Shown piece by piece: positions 17,026-25,533 of a stretch of DNA of 64,000 nt. The stretch is taken from contig NZ_FMYQ01000011.1 of the NCBI RefSeq assembly GCF_900096975.1, forward strand, positions 62,001 to 126,000, read 5' to 3'. The translations under genes and the position numbers were made by a program. The stretch is from Paraburkholderia lycopersici. Its GTDB lineage: Bacteria; Pseudomonadota; Gammaproteobacteria; Burkholderiales; Burkholderiaceae. The notes beneath the pieces were generated by a model. The model was not told the origin of the DNA and did no database searches. It saw nothing but the letters and a program-made list of their open reading frames with translations. The stretch's first letter is position 1. Each line of letters begins with the position of its first letter.

Positions 17026-18408
17026 ATGAAACAGCACGCGCAGCGCGTGAAGACGCGCCATATCATTCTCGCGGTCATGTGTCTGATGTATTTCATCTCG
17101 TACATCGATCGCGTGAACATCGCAGTCGCGGGTCCGCTGATCCGCCATGAAATGGGCCTGACCACGGTGCAGCTCGGACTCGTGTTTTCCGCGTTCGCTT
17201 ATCCGTATGCCGTCATGCAGATCGTCGGCGGCTGGCTTTCCGACAAGTACGGCCCCAAGCTCGTACTCACCGTGCTCTCGTTGATCTGGGGGGCCGCGAC
17301 GCTCGCCACGGGCTTTGCCGGCGGCGTCGCGATGCTGGTGCTGCTGCGCTTCGCGCTGGGCGTGGGCGAGGGCGGCGCGTTTCCCACCGCCACGCGCGCC
17401 TTCACCTACTGGATGCCGGTGGGCGAGCGCGGCTTTGCGCAAGGCATCACGCACAGCTTCGCGCGCCTCGGCGGCGCCGTCACGCCGCCGCTCGTGCTCG
17501 CGGTGGTGGCCGCGGGCGGCTGGCGCGACGCGTTCATCCTGCTCGGCATCGCGAGCCTGCTGTGGACGCTGCTCTACCTTTTCGTGTTCACGAACTCGCC
17601 GGAGCAGAACCGCCGCGTCACGCCTGAAGAGACCGCCGAGATCGGCTATCGACGTGGCGACTGCGAGCGCGCCAAACACGCGGCCACGCCCTGGCGCAAG
17701 CTCTTGCGGCGCATGTGGCTCGTCACGTTCGTGGACTTCTGCTATGGCTGGCTGCTGTGGGTCTATCTGACCTGGCTGCCGTCGTATCTGAAGGAGTCGC
17801 GCGGCTTCGACCTCAAGCAGCTCGCGCTCTTCACGGCGCTGCCGCTGCTCGCCGGCGTGGTGGGCGACACGCTGGGCGGCGTGGTTTCGGACCGGCTCTT
17901 CAAGTGGACCGGCCGGCTGCGCTTCGCCCGCTGCGCGGTGCTCGTGGTGGGCATGGGCGGCTCGCTTGCTTTCCTGCTGCCCATGGTGTCCGTCTCCAAC
18001 CCGATGGTCGCGGTGCTCTTCCTCTCCGCATCGTTCTTCTTTCTCGAGATCACGAACCCCGTGCTGTGGACGCTCCCGCTCGATATCGCGGGCAAGTACG
18101 CGGGCACGGCGGGCGGCATGATGAACACGGGCTTCGGCATTGCGGGCATGGTTTCGCCGGTCGCGTTCGGCTACCTGATCGAGCGCACCGGCAGCTACAG
18201 CGTGCCCTTCACGATCTCGGCGGGACTGCTGGCGCTCGGCATCGTCGCGGCGCTCTTCATCGACACGAGCCGCACGGTCGAGGCCGACGAGGAGCGCGAG
18301 CGGCTCATGGGCGCACAGGAGGCCGGCGCCTTCGCGTTCCTCGACGCCGTGCCCACGGTGCGGCTGGAGCGCCACACCTTGCGCCGGCCGCTGCGCTGGT
18401 GGCGCTGA
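17026..18408 (+). CDS. sauU: MFS transporter for sulfoacetate SauU
   Basis: 460 residues with twelve predicted membrane helices and the anion:cation symporter signature near the start (FISYIDRVNIAVAGPLIRHE). It has the loop motif GGWLSDKYGPK and a second-half GGVVSDRLFKW. This subfamily moves small organic anions with protons. As the third gene of sauSTU it is the predicted sulfoacetate importer. Start ATG has GGAGACGACGAC upstream. It has a hydrophilic C-terminal tail of about 45 residues. A strong hairpin terminator follows the stop codon. Confidence 0.8.
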   Translation: MKQHAQRVKTRHIILAVMCLMYFISYIDRVNIAVAGPLIRHEMGLTTVQLGLVFSAFAYPYAVMQIVGGWLSDKYGPKLVLTVLSLIWGAATLATGFAGGVAMLVLLRFALGVGEGGAFPTATRAFTYWMPVGERGFAQGITHSFARLGGAVTPPLVLAVVAAGGWRDAFILLGIASLLWTLLYLFVFTNSPEQNRRVTPEETAEIGYRRGDCERAKHAATPWRKLLRRMWLVTFVDFCYGWLLWVYLTWLPSYLKESRGFDLKQLALFTALPLLAGVVGDTLGGVVSDRLFKWTGRLRFARCAVLVVGMGGSLAFLLPMVSVSNPMVAVLFLSASFFFLEITNPVLWTLPLDIAGKYAGTAGGMMNTGFGIAGMVSPVAFGYLIERTGSYSVPFTISAGLLALGIVAALFIDTSRTVEADEERERLMGAQEAGAFAFLDAVPTVRLERHTLRRPLRWWR

Positions 18409-18439
18409 ACCCGGAGGGGCGCGCAGCGGACCGGCGGCG

Positions 18440-18487
18440 CCCGGACGGCGTGCGCGGCGGCAACGGCTGCCGCGCACGCCGTCCGGG
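18440..18487. terminator. Strong bidirectional hairpin terminator after sauU
   Basis: A 19-bp perfect stem (18440-18458 pairing with 18469-18487, cccggacggcgtgcgcggc and its complement) with a 10-base loop lies between the convergent sauU and the dehydrogenase gene. It is very GC-rich and lacks a T-run, but its place and stability fit transcript ending for both genes. Confidence 0.6.
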
Positions 18488-18493
18488 TACGCG

Positions 18494-19411
18494 TCATGCG
18501 CCGGCGTCGAGCTTGCGCAAGCGCCAGATGAGGCTCGACGTGTCGAAACGGCGGCCGCCCAGGCGCTGCACGTCGCCGTAGAACTGGTCGACGAGCGCGG
18601 TGACCGGCAGCGCCGCGCCATTGCGCTTCGCTTCGTCGAGGCAGAAGCCGAGATCCTTGCGCATCCAGTCCACCGCGAAGCCGAAGTCGAATTCGTTGGC
18701 GATCATCGTCTTGCCGCGGTTATCCATTTGCCAGCTCGCGGCGGCGCCCTTGCCGATCACGTCGAGCACGCGCGTCATGTCGAGCCCCGCGCGCTCGCCG
18801 AAGTTGATGGCCTCGGAGAGTCCCTGCACGAGGCCGGCGATGCAGATCTGGTTGACCATCTTGGCGAGCTGGCCCGCGCCCGCCGGGCCGATCAGCGTCA
18901 CGGCCGCCGCGTAGTGGGCGAGCGTCGGCCTGGCGCGCTCGAAGGCGTCGGCTTCGCCTCCGCACATGATCGTGAGCTTGCCGTTCTGGGCGCCCGCCTG
19001 GCCGCCGGAGACGGGGGCGTCGATGAAATGCAGGCCATGCCCGGCGGCGTCCGCCGCGAGTTCGCGCGCCACGTTGGCCGAGGCGGTCGTATGGTCGGCG
19101 AACAGCGTGCCGCGCTCCATGCCGGCGAACGCGCCATCGGGGCCGAGCGTGACGCTGCGCAGATCGTCGTCGTTGCCGACGCAGGCGAGCACCAGTTGCG
19201 CGCCTTGCGCCGCTTCGCGCGGCGTCGCGGCAGCGCGTCCGCCGTATTCGGCGACCCATTGCGCGGCTTTCTCAGCGGTGCGGTTGTAGACCGTTACGTC
19301 GAGCCCGGCCTTCGCGAGATGGCCGGCCATCGGATGGCCCATCACGCCGAGGCCCAGGAACGCGACGCGGCGTACGGGATTCGGGGAGGAAGAGGGTGAG
19401 GATTGGCTCAC
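18494..19411 (-). CDS. NAD(P)-dependent beta-hydroxyacid dehydrogenase
   Basis: 305 residues of the 3-hydroxyisobutyrate / tartronate-semialdehyde reductase family. The N-terminal dinucleotide fold has FLGLGVMGHPMAGHLAKAG. The substrate motif FIDAPVSGGQAGAQNGKL follows near residue 133, and the catalytic Lys lies in GAGQLAKMVNQ near residue 185. Start is a GTG with AAGGAG upstream. It sits alone between the sau and ise clusters. The family includes YihU, which reduces 3-sulfolactaldehyde, so a role on a C2/C3 sulfonated aldehyde is conceivable. A plain glyoxylate or hydroxyisobutyrate role is equally possible. Transcribed towards sauU, ending at the shared terminator. Confidence 0.8.
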   Translation of the reverse strand: MSQSSPSSSPNPVRRVAFLGLGVMGHPMAGHLAKAGLDVTVYNRTAEKAAQWVAEYGGRAAATPREAAQGAQLVLACVGNDDDLRSVTLGPDGAFAGMERGTLFADHTTASANVARELAADAAGHGLHFIDAPVSGGQAGAQNGKLTIMCGGEADAFERARPTLAHYAAAVTLIGPAGAGQLAKMVNQICIAGLVQGLSEAINFGERAGLDMTRVLDVIGKGAAASWQMDNRGKTMIANEFDFGFAVDWMRKDLGFCLDEAKRNGAALPVTALVDQFYGDVQRLGGRRFDTSSLIWRLRKLDAGA

Positions 19412-19628
19412 AGTGGCTCCTTGGGGTGGGGTTTGAGGCTGGGGCGGCGTTCATTATCGCAGCTATCGGCGCGTCGCCTGAAAGCGGTCCGCCCGGCGGC
19501 CCCACGCGCGCCGGCCCCGGCATTGGACTCAACGATAGTCCGCATCTGGCACTAGCCGCCCCGGTTTTTGACGGCCGATACTCGAACCGGAAAACGATCG
19601 ACGGCTTTGCACGGGAAAGGAGACAAGG

Positions 19629-19787
19629 ATGCTCAGGTATCTGATCGGAATCGGCCTGCCGTACCTCGGCGTCATCGGCATGCTGCCCTGGGTGGCCATG
19701 CAGGACCGCTATGTCCTTGGCATGCCGTTCATCTACCTGTGCGCTGGCCCGGCTACGCGGGCGGGCAGCCGAACGGCCTGTGGCTGA
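19629..19787 (+). pseudogene. Remnant of a DUF3311 small membrane protein
   Basis: With a good GGAGACAAGG ribosome site, the ATG at 19629 begins MLRYLIGIGLPYLGVIGMLP and continues through DRYVLGMPFIY. This is the typical first helix of DUF3311 proteins, which accompany sodium:solute symporters. Homology ends near 19738, in the second helix, and the frame then runs into unrelated sequence to a stop at 19787. The symporter partner is absent. It is the first of three gene fragments joined here. Confidence 0.65.
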
Positions 19788-20282
19788 TACCGCCCGCGCA
19801 ACTGGTCGAGGTGTTCGAGCCGTATCACTGCGCGGGGCTGCAACTGCACATTCATACGAACGGCGATGAAGCGACCGAGGTCGTGCTCGACGCGCTCGCG
19901 ACGCTGCTCGCGCGGCATCCGCGCCCCGATCACCGGCACACGCTGCAGCATTGCCAGATGGCGGATGCGGCGCAATTGCGGCGCATCCGCGCGCCAGGCC
20001 TGTGCGTGAACTTCTTCGCGAATCACATCTACTACTGGGGCGACGCGCATTACGGCCAGACCATGGGCCCGGACCGCGCGAACCGCATGGACCCGGCCGG
20101 CTCGGCGCAGCGCATGGGCATTCCCTATGCGTTGCATTCGGACGCCCCCATCACGGCGCTGAGCCCGCTCTTCACGGCATGGTGCGCGGTGCGGCGCGAG
20201 ACGGCGTCGGGCCGCGTGCTCGGCGAAGCCGGGCGGCTCACCGTTGACGAGGCGCTGCATGCGATCACGCTGGGCGTGGCCG
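19745..20282 (+). pseudogene. Remnant of a YtcJ-like amidohydrolase
   Basis: The frame encodes an internal to C-terminal slice of an amidohydrolase family 3 protein. It includes the metal-site motif HIHTNGDEATE, LQHCQMADAAQLRRI, the stretch FFANHIYYWGD and the HSDAP active-site motif. The N-terminal third and the extreme C-terminus are missing. It starts directly where the DUF3311 homology ends and passes in frame into a CobW-type GTPase fragment near 20282. No ribosome site precedes it. Confidence 0.7.
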
Positions 20283-21016
20283 CGCGCGACGAGCGGCCGG
20301 ACCTGCTGCTGATCGAGGCCAGCGGCGTGTCGGACCCGGCGAAGATCGCCCAGGTGGGGTTGCTCAACGGCGCGTTCCGGCTCGTCGCGGTGCTCGTAGT
20401 CGCCGATGCGCTCGAACTCGTGCACACGCTCGCCGACCCGCTCGTGGGTGCCGTCGCCCAGCAGCAGATCGACAGCGCGAGCGCGGTGATCGTCACCAAG
20501 CTCGATCTGGTCGCGCTGTCCGAGCGCGAGCGGGCCGTTGCGGACGTGCGCGCGCTCGCGCCCACGGACGTCGTCGTGGCAGCCGATCATGGGCGCGTGC
20601 CGCTTGCGTTGCTGTTCGACACGAGCGTGCCCCAGCGGTGCGCGCTCGCCGATGCGGCCCGCTGGCAGCGCCGGCCCGCCGGCCCGGCCGCGCGCGAATT
20701 CCCCGCGTTCGCGAGCCTGACGCTTGCCGCGCCCGACGTGCTGGACAAGGCGCGCCTGCGCGCATGGCTCAAGGCGCTGCCGCGCACGATCCTGCGCGCG
20801 AAGGGCTTCGTGCGCGTCATGGACGCGGAAGGGCGCGCCGGCATGCGCGTGTGCCAGGTCGCGGCGCGCCGGCTGCGCCTGACGCCGGCCACGCACGACG
20901 GCCACGAGGCGCAAACCATGGAGCCTGCCGTCGTCTTCATCGGATTCATCGATATGGATACCGAAGCGAAGTTGCGAGACGGACTGCGCGCATGCTGCGT
21001 GGCGGCGCGCAACTGA
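20283..21016 (+). pseudogene. Remnant of a CobW/G3E-family GTPase (C-terminal part)
   Basis: Begins at RPDLLLIEASGVSDPAKIAQ, the Walker B/switch region of G3E metal-chaperone GTPases, then NKxD-type TKLDLV. It continues through the CobW C-terminal domain (RTILRAKGFVRV, ending with VVFIGFIDMDTEAKL). The Walker A loop and the CxCC metal motif that normally precede are absent, so it cannot bind GTP properly. It is fused in frame to the amidohydrolase fragment upstream. Third part of the three-gene scar. Confidence 0.7.
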
Positions 21017-21067
21017 ACGCCGCGCTCGCCTTTCGTGTCCGCATGCGGGCACGTCCGGGCGCCATGC

Positions 21068-22390
21068 TCAGCGCGCCCCGCTCATGGCCATGCGCTGCCG
21101 CGAAAGGTGCCGGCGCCCGACCCAGGCGGCCGAAAGCGCGCTCACGAGGCCCGCGAACATCGTATAGAGACAGATGAGCCACGGATCGCCGCCGTTTCGC
21201 TGCAAAAGCCAGGTCGCGATGATCGGGCTGATGCCGCTCGCGAAGATGCCGGAGAACTGATAGACGAACGAAATGCCGGAGTAGCGCACGTTCGCGTCGA
21301 ACAGCTCCGCGAAGAGCGCCGCCTCGGGCCCGTAGACGGAAGCGTAGATGACGCCGAGCGGAACGATCACGGCGATCCACAGGAGCGCCGGCGAGCCGCC
21401 GCTGTGCTTCATGAGCCAGAAGCCGAAGAACGACGAGAACCCCGTGAAGAGCGATCCCCAGAAGTAAATGCGCGTTCTGCCGACGCGATCCGAGAGCCGG
21501 CCAAAAAACGGGATCGTGAAGATCATCGTGAAGGCGGCGGCCATGACGGCGAGCAGGGCGTCGGTGCGCGAGAGCTTGAGCGTCTGCGTGAGGTAGGCGA
21601 TCGTGAAGACGGCGAAGACGTTGAAGAACACGCCGTCGATGAAGCGCGCGCCCATGCCCGCGAGCACGTTGCCGGGATAGCGGCCGAGCACCTCGGCGAT
21701 CGGCACGCGGATCTCGGCGCCCTGCTGCTTCACGCGTTCGAACTCGGGCGTTTCCAGCACGCGCAGGCGGATATACAAGCCGATCGCCACGAGCGCGAAG
21801 GAGAGGAAGAACGCAAGGCGCCAGCCCCAGGCGAGAAACTGCTCGTTGCTGAGCGCGGACGAGAGGATCGCGACCACGCCCGAGGCGAGGCAGAGTCCGA
21901 TCGCGAGGCCGATCTGCGGAATGCTCGCATAAAAGCCGCGCTTGCCCTCGGGCGCGTATTCGAACGACATCAGCACGGCGCCGCCCCATTCGCCGCCGAG
22001 GCCGAGGCCTTGCGCGACGCGCAGGATGAGCAGCAGCGCGGGCGCCCACAGGCCGATCTGCGCATAGGTGGGCACCGTGCCGATCAGCACGGTGGCGACG
22101 CCCATGATCGAGAGCGTCATGACGAGCATGCTCTTGCGGCCGAGCCGGTCGCCGAAGTGGCCGAACACAATGCCGCCGAGCGGCCGGCTCAGGAAGCCCA
22201 CGGCGAAGGTGCCGTAGGCGAGCATCGTCGAAACGAGGGGATCGCCGCCCGGGAAATAAAGCTTGTTGAAGACGATGCCGGCGACGACGCCATAGAGAAA
22301 GAAGTCGTACCACTCGATGGTCGCGCCGATCAGGCTCGCGACGACCACGCGCCTCATCTGCCGTGCGTCGGTGCGGGGCAATGCGTTCAT
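21068..22390 (-). CDS. iseU: MFS transporter, probable isethionate importer IseU
   Basis: 440 residues with twelve predicted helices in the metabolite:H+ symporter group (ShiA/ProP like). Near the start it reads GATIEWYDFFLYGVVAGIVF, followed by RPLGGIVFGHFGDRLGRK and AQGLGLGGEWGGAVL. ATG 22390 follows AAGGAGA. It is the last gene of the IclR regulator / GMC dehydrogenase / MFS set, which matches the iseR-iseJ-iseU group reported for Cupriavidus necator. Isethionate import is inferred from that context. Relatives also carry shikimate, proline or alpha-ketoglutarate. Confidence 0.7.
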   Translation of the reverse strand: MNALPRTDARQMRRVVVASLIGATIEWYDFFLYGVVAGIVFNKLYFPGGDPLVSTMLAYGTFAVGFLSRPLGGIVFGHFGDRLGRKSMLVMTLSIMGVATVLIGTVPTYAQIGLWAPALLLILRVAQGLGLGGEWGGAVLMSFEYAPEGKRGFYASIPQIGLAIGLCLASGVVAILSSALSNEQFLAWGWRLAFFLSFALVAIGLYIRLRVLETPEFERVKQQGAEIRVPIAEVLGRYPGNVLAGMGARFIDGVFFNVFAVFTIAYLTQTLKLSRTDALLAVMAAAFTMIFTIPFFGRLSDRVGRTRIYFWGSLFTGFSSFFGFWLMKHSGGSPALLWIAVIVPLGVIYASVYGPEAALFAELFDANVRYSGISFVYQFSGIFASGISPIIATWLLQRNGGDPWLICLYTMFAGLVSALSAAWVGRRHLSRQRMAMSGAR

Positions 22391-22523
22391 GGCTGTCTCC
22401 TTGGTTGGGCGCGCCTCGCCATGGAACGGCGGGCGCGGCCGCGTGCAATGCACATGTTTTTCGTAAGGTATCCTTCCGGTTGCCGGTTATTGCCGTCCTG
22501 CAGGTCCTGCGAAGCTGCGTCCG

Positions 22524-24194
22524 TCAAGCCTGCTCTGCCATGCACTCCCGTTGCGTGGCGGCATGGGCTGCGTGGTCCTCGAGAATCATGTCGGCGGCTT
22601 TCTCGGCGATCATGATGACGGGGGCGTTGGTGTTGCCCGAGACGAGCTCGGGCATGATCGACGCATCGATCACGCGCAGCGCGTCGAGGCCGCGCACCCT
22701 CAGCCGGTCGTCAACGACGGCCATCGCGTCGCTGCCCATCTTGCAGGTGCCCGCGGGATGGTAGATGGACTGGCTGAAGCGGCGCGCCGCGTCCAGCAAT
22801 TCGGCGTCGCTCCGATACTGCTCGCCCGGCACGAACTCGGACACGATGTGCGGCGCGAGCGAAGGCGCGGCGGCGATGCGGCGGCCCACGCGGATGCCGC
22901 CTGTCACGACCGGATGGTCGCGCGCATCGGACAGATAGTTCGCGTGAATGGCGGGATACTGGAGCGGATCGGCCGAGCGGATCTCGACGCTGCCGCGGCT
23001 GTATGGCCGCAACTGGCAGACCGACGCCGTGAAGGCCGAGAACGGATGCGCGCCCTCGCCGGGCTTGTCGGCGCTCAGCGGCTGCATGTGGAACTGGATG
23101 TCCGGACGGTCGACGTCGGGGTTAGAGCGCGTGAAGACCGCCACCTGACTTGCGGCCAGCGTGAGCGGCCCGGTACGCCAGAGCGCGTACTGCAAGCCGA
23201 TCCACGCCTTGCGCAGCGGATGGTTGACTTCGTCGTTGAGCGTGCGTTCGCGCGTGCGGAACACGAGCCGCACCTGCAGATGGTCCTGCAGGTTCTGACC
23301 GACGCCGGGCAGTTCGTGCAGCACCGGTACGCCGGCATTGCGCAAGACAGGCGCGGGACCGATGCCCGAGTGCTGCAGGATCTGCGGTGAGCCGATCGCG
23401 CCGCAAGCGAGAATGACCTCCACCCGCGCGCGCGAGCGCTTGCGCACGCCGCCCTGCCGATACTCCACGCCAACCGCGCGGCGTCCTTCGAAAAGGACCC
23501 GGCAAACCTGCGCGTCGGTCTGGACGATCAGGTTGCTGCGTTTGCGCGCGGGCTTGAGAAAGCCCTTCGCGGTGCTCCATCGAAAGCCCCTGAACGCTGT
23601 CTGCTGAAAGTAGCCGACGCCTTCCTGGACCGCGCCGTTGTAGTCCTGATTCAACGGAATGCCGATGTCCTGCGCGGCCGCGATGAAATGATCGGCAATG
23701 GGCCGGCGCAAGCGCAGGTCGGAGACCTTCAGCGGGCCGCCCACGCCGTGCCACGCGTTCGTGCCGCGCTCCTGGTCCTCGGACTTCCGGAAGTAGGGCA
23801 GGACGTCGGCGTAACCCCAGCCGCGATTGCCGAGCGCGGCCCACCGGTCATAGTCCTCGCGTTGTCCGCGCACGTAGAGCAGGCCGTTGAGCGAACTCGA
23901 GCCGCCGAGCACCTTGCCGCGCGGCCAGTCGATCCGCCGCCCGGCGACGCCTTCGTCCGGCTCGGTGCGATAGCACCAGTCGAGCGCGGGGTCGTGCATG
24001 GTCTTGAAGTAGCCGACCGGAACGTGGATCCACGGGTTGTTGTCTTCGCCGCCCGCTTCGAGCAGCATCACGGCGTTGCGCGGATCGGCGCTCAGCCGGT
24101 TGGCGAGCACGCAGCCGGCCGATCCGGCGCCGACGATCAGGTAGTCGACTTCGTGTTCCACGAATTCCGTCTCCTCGAAATCCAGGGGCGGCAT
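22524..24194 (-). CDS. iseJ: GMC-family flavin dehydrogenase, probable isethionate dehydrogenase IseJ
   Basis: 556 residues of the glucose-methanol-choline family. FAD binding is shown by DYLIVGAGSAGCVLANRLS near residue 16; family signatures follow in WPRGKVLGGSSSLNGLLYVRG and ACGAIGSPQILQHSGIGP. The catalytic region is SQSIYHPAGTCKMGSDAMAVVD, with the His and a C-terminal Asn in VSGNTNAPVIMI. IseJ is described as a membrane-bound, cytochrome-linked enzyme oxidising isethionate to sulfoacetaldehyde. No membrane helix is visible here. The neighbours (IclR regulator, MFS importer, xsc in the same island) favour IseJ over choline dehydrogenase; substrate is inferred. Confidence 0.75.
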   Translation of the reverse strand: MPPLDFEETEFVEHEVDYLIVGAGSAGCVLANRLSADPRNAVMLLEAGGEDNNPWIHVPVGYFKTMHDPALDWCYRTEPDEGVAGRRIDWPRGKVLGGSSSLNGLLYVRGQREDYDRWAALGNRGWGYADVLPYFRKSEDQERGTNAWHGVGGPLKVSDLRLRRPIADHFIAAAQDIGIPLNQDYNGAVQEGVGYFQQTAFRGFRWSTAKGFLKPARKRSNLIVQTDAQVCRVLFEGRRAVGVEYRQGGVRKRSRARVEVILACGAIGSPQILQHSGIGPAPVLRNAGVPVLHELPGVGQNLQDHLQVRLVFRTRERTLNDEVNHPLRKAWIGLQYALWRTGPLTLAASQVAVFTRSNPDVDRPDIQFHMQPLSADKPGEGAHPFSAFTASVCQLRPYSRGSVEIRSADPLQYPAIHANYLSDARDHPVVTGGIRVGRRIAAAPSLAPHIVSEFVPGEQYRSDAELLDAARRFSQSIYHPAGTCKMGSDAMAVVDDRLRVRGLDALRVIDASIMPELVSGNTNAPVIMIAEKAADMILEDHAAHAATQRECMAEQA

Positions 24195-24344
24195 GGCGTA
24201 CCGCGCTTTTCGGATCAATGTCGTGGATGGCGGGACCGACCGCAAGCGCGAATGCTGCGCGCAGGTCGAAAGTGAAACGGAAACCGCAGAAACGGACTCA
24301 GAAGTCCATGACGACTGGCCGCAAACGATGAGGCCGGCGCCCGC

Positions 24345-25160
24345 TCACGCGAGCGACAACCCCTGGAGCAGCGGAGCCAGCCTGCTCGCCGTTTGCTTCA
24401 TGCGCCCCACGGTCTCCAGCAACTCGTCGAGGCTGGCGCGCGCGGTCGGAGCGTGCACGGCGAGCGCGGCGAGCATGCGTTTGCTGCCGGGTTCGCGCAC
24501 CGGCACCGCGATCGCCACCATGCCCCGCACGAACTCCTCGTTGTCGATGCCGATGCCGCGCTGCGCGAGGCGTTCGAGCTCGGCGGCGAGCGCCTTGGGG
24601 GCGGTCAACGTGCGGTGGGTCATCTTCGTGAGCACGAGGCGCTCGAGCAGCGCGTTGCGCTCGAGCGTCGTCATCTGCGAGAGAAAGAGCTTGCCGCTCG
24701 CCGTGCAGTGCAGCGGAACATGCATGCCCGGATGCATCTCCATGCGCAAGGGCTCCGTCGTCTCGACGCGCTCGATGTACAGCACGCGGTCGCCGTCGAG
24801 CGCCGTGAGATTGCAGGTTTCGCCGAGCGCGTCCACGAGCGCGCGCAGCAGCACGCGGCACGAGCGCGTGAAGGTGTTGTTGGCGAGCGTGGCCAGCGCC
24901 AGCTGCGCCGCGCGCGGGCCCAGCGCGATGCTGCGGTCGTGCCCGCGCGAATCGGGCATGTGGATCACGTAGCCGCGCGTTTCGAGCGAATCGATGAGCC
25001 TCAGCAGCGTGGCCTTGGGAATATGCAGCCGCACGGACAGTTGCGACAGCGTGTACGGCTGGCCCGCCGAGGCCAGTTGCTCGAGCACCACGAGCGCGCG
25101 CAGCACGCGGGCGTCATCGGACGACGAAGCTTCGCGCGGTACGGGGACGGGCTCTCGCAT
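24345..25160 (-). CDS. iseR: IclR-family regulator, probable IseR
   Basis: 271 residues; ATG 25160 has a strong GGAGGAGA ribosome site. The winged HTH covers about residues 20-85 (LSQLSVRLHIPKATLLRLIDSL), followed by the effector domain with CNLTALDGDRVLYIERVE and HCTASGKLFLSQM. It resembles SauR in length and motifs, and the two may share ancestry. It heads the iseJ-iseU genes and is divergent from the taurine dehydrogenase operon. A GAACAA-N-TTGTTC palindrome lies 60 bases upstream of its start. Confidence 0.75.
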   Translation of the reverse strand: MREPVPVPREASSSDDARVLRALVVLEQLASAGQPYTLSQLSVRLHIPKATLLRLIDSLETRGYVIHMPDSRGHDRSIALGPRAAQLALATLANNTFTRSCRVLLRALVDALGETCNLTALDGDRVLYIERVETTEPLRMEMHPGMHVPLHCTASGKLFLSQMTTLERNALLERLVLTKMTHRTLTAPKALAAELERLAQRGIGIDNEEFVRGMVAIAVPVREPGSKRMLAALAVHAPTARASLDELLETVGRMKQTASRLAPLLQGLSLA

Positions 25161-25219
25161 GGGTCTCCTCCGTCATCCCGCTTCTTTTGCCGGCGATCGA
25201 GCGGCGTGCGGGAGAAATG

Positions 25220-25232
25220 GAACAAATTGTTC
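25220..25232. promoter_or_regulatory. Candidate IclR-type operator upstream of iseR
   Basis: GAACAA, one base, TTGTTC. Apart from the central base it is a perfect palindrome, similar in shape to KdgR-type (IclR family) sites. It lies in the divergent region 60 bases before iseR, apart from the TauR-type site at 25305-25363, and is the likely autoregulatory site. Confidence 0.45.
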
Positions 25233-25304
25233 GAGTTTTCTAGCACATTCGCGGATCGACGCAAAGCTCATGGGATTACGTACCGGATTACCCTGGTCGC
25301 GCCG

Positions 25305-25363
25305 CTGTACCAGTCGATACCGGGCCACTGGATCTACCTGCGCGATTCTGGTCTGCCTAGAAT
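25305..25363 (+). promoter_or_regulatory. TauR-type promoter of the taurine dehydrogenase operon
   Basis: CTGTACC (25305-25311), then at exactly 23 bases the main box CTGGATCTACC (25328-25338). A 19-base gap follows, then a -10 like TAGAAT (25358-25363). The same spacing and letters recur at 35873-35931 and 37777-37835. A further CTGGTCTGCC lies at 25348. The layout places the activator across the -35 region. Confidence 0.65.
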
Positions 25364-25453
25364 TTTTTCAACTCGGCGCCAAGGCAATGCGAAGCCGCGC
25401 ATGGGATCGAAGCAAGGCGCCAAAGCGCCAACGCCAATCGAAAGGAGACAGGC

Positions 25454-25531
25454 ATGACGAACACGCAGTCGACGAGAACCGCGCACGCAACGGTCTGTGC
25501 AGCCGTCCGCATGAAGCCGGCGGAGCACTGA
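25454..25531 (+). CDS. 25-residue leader ORF before the TauY-like gene
   Basis: ATG with an AAGGAGACAGG ribosome site, stop TGA two bases before the ATG of the large dehydrogenase gene. This is the position where a taurine dehydrogenase small subunit (TauX) gene would be expected, but the peptide (MTNTQSTRTAHATVCAAVRM, then KPAEH) is too short and shows no motif. It may be a translational coupler, a leader peptide or the leftover of a deleted tauX. The ribosome site is clearly better than that of the next gene. Confidence 0.4.
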   Translation: MTNTQSTRTAHATVCAAVRMKPAEH

Positions 25532-25533
25532 CC

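Noticed and set aside
19568..21016. A single 482-residue protein spanning the fused fragments
   Set aside because: The first part is out of frame with DUF3311 and meaningless; the rest is two unrelated truncated domains with no ribosome site at a suitable start.
22524..24194. Choline dehydrogenase BetA
   Set aside because: No betB or betI neighbour; the IclR regulator and MFS importer match the isethionate cluster, so IseJ is preferred, though the substrate is unproven.
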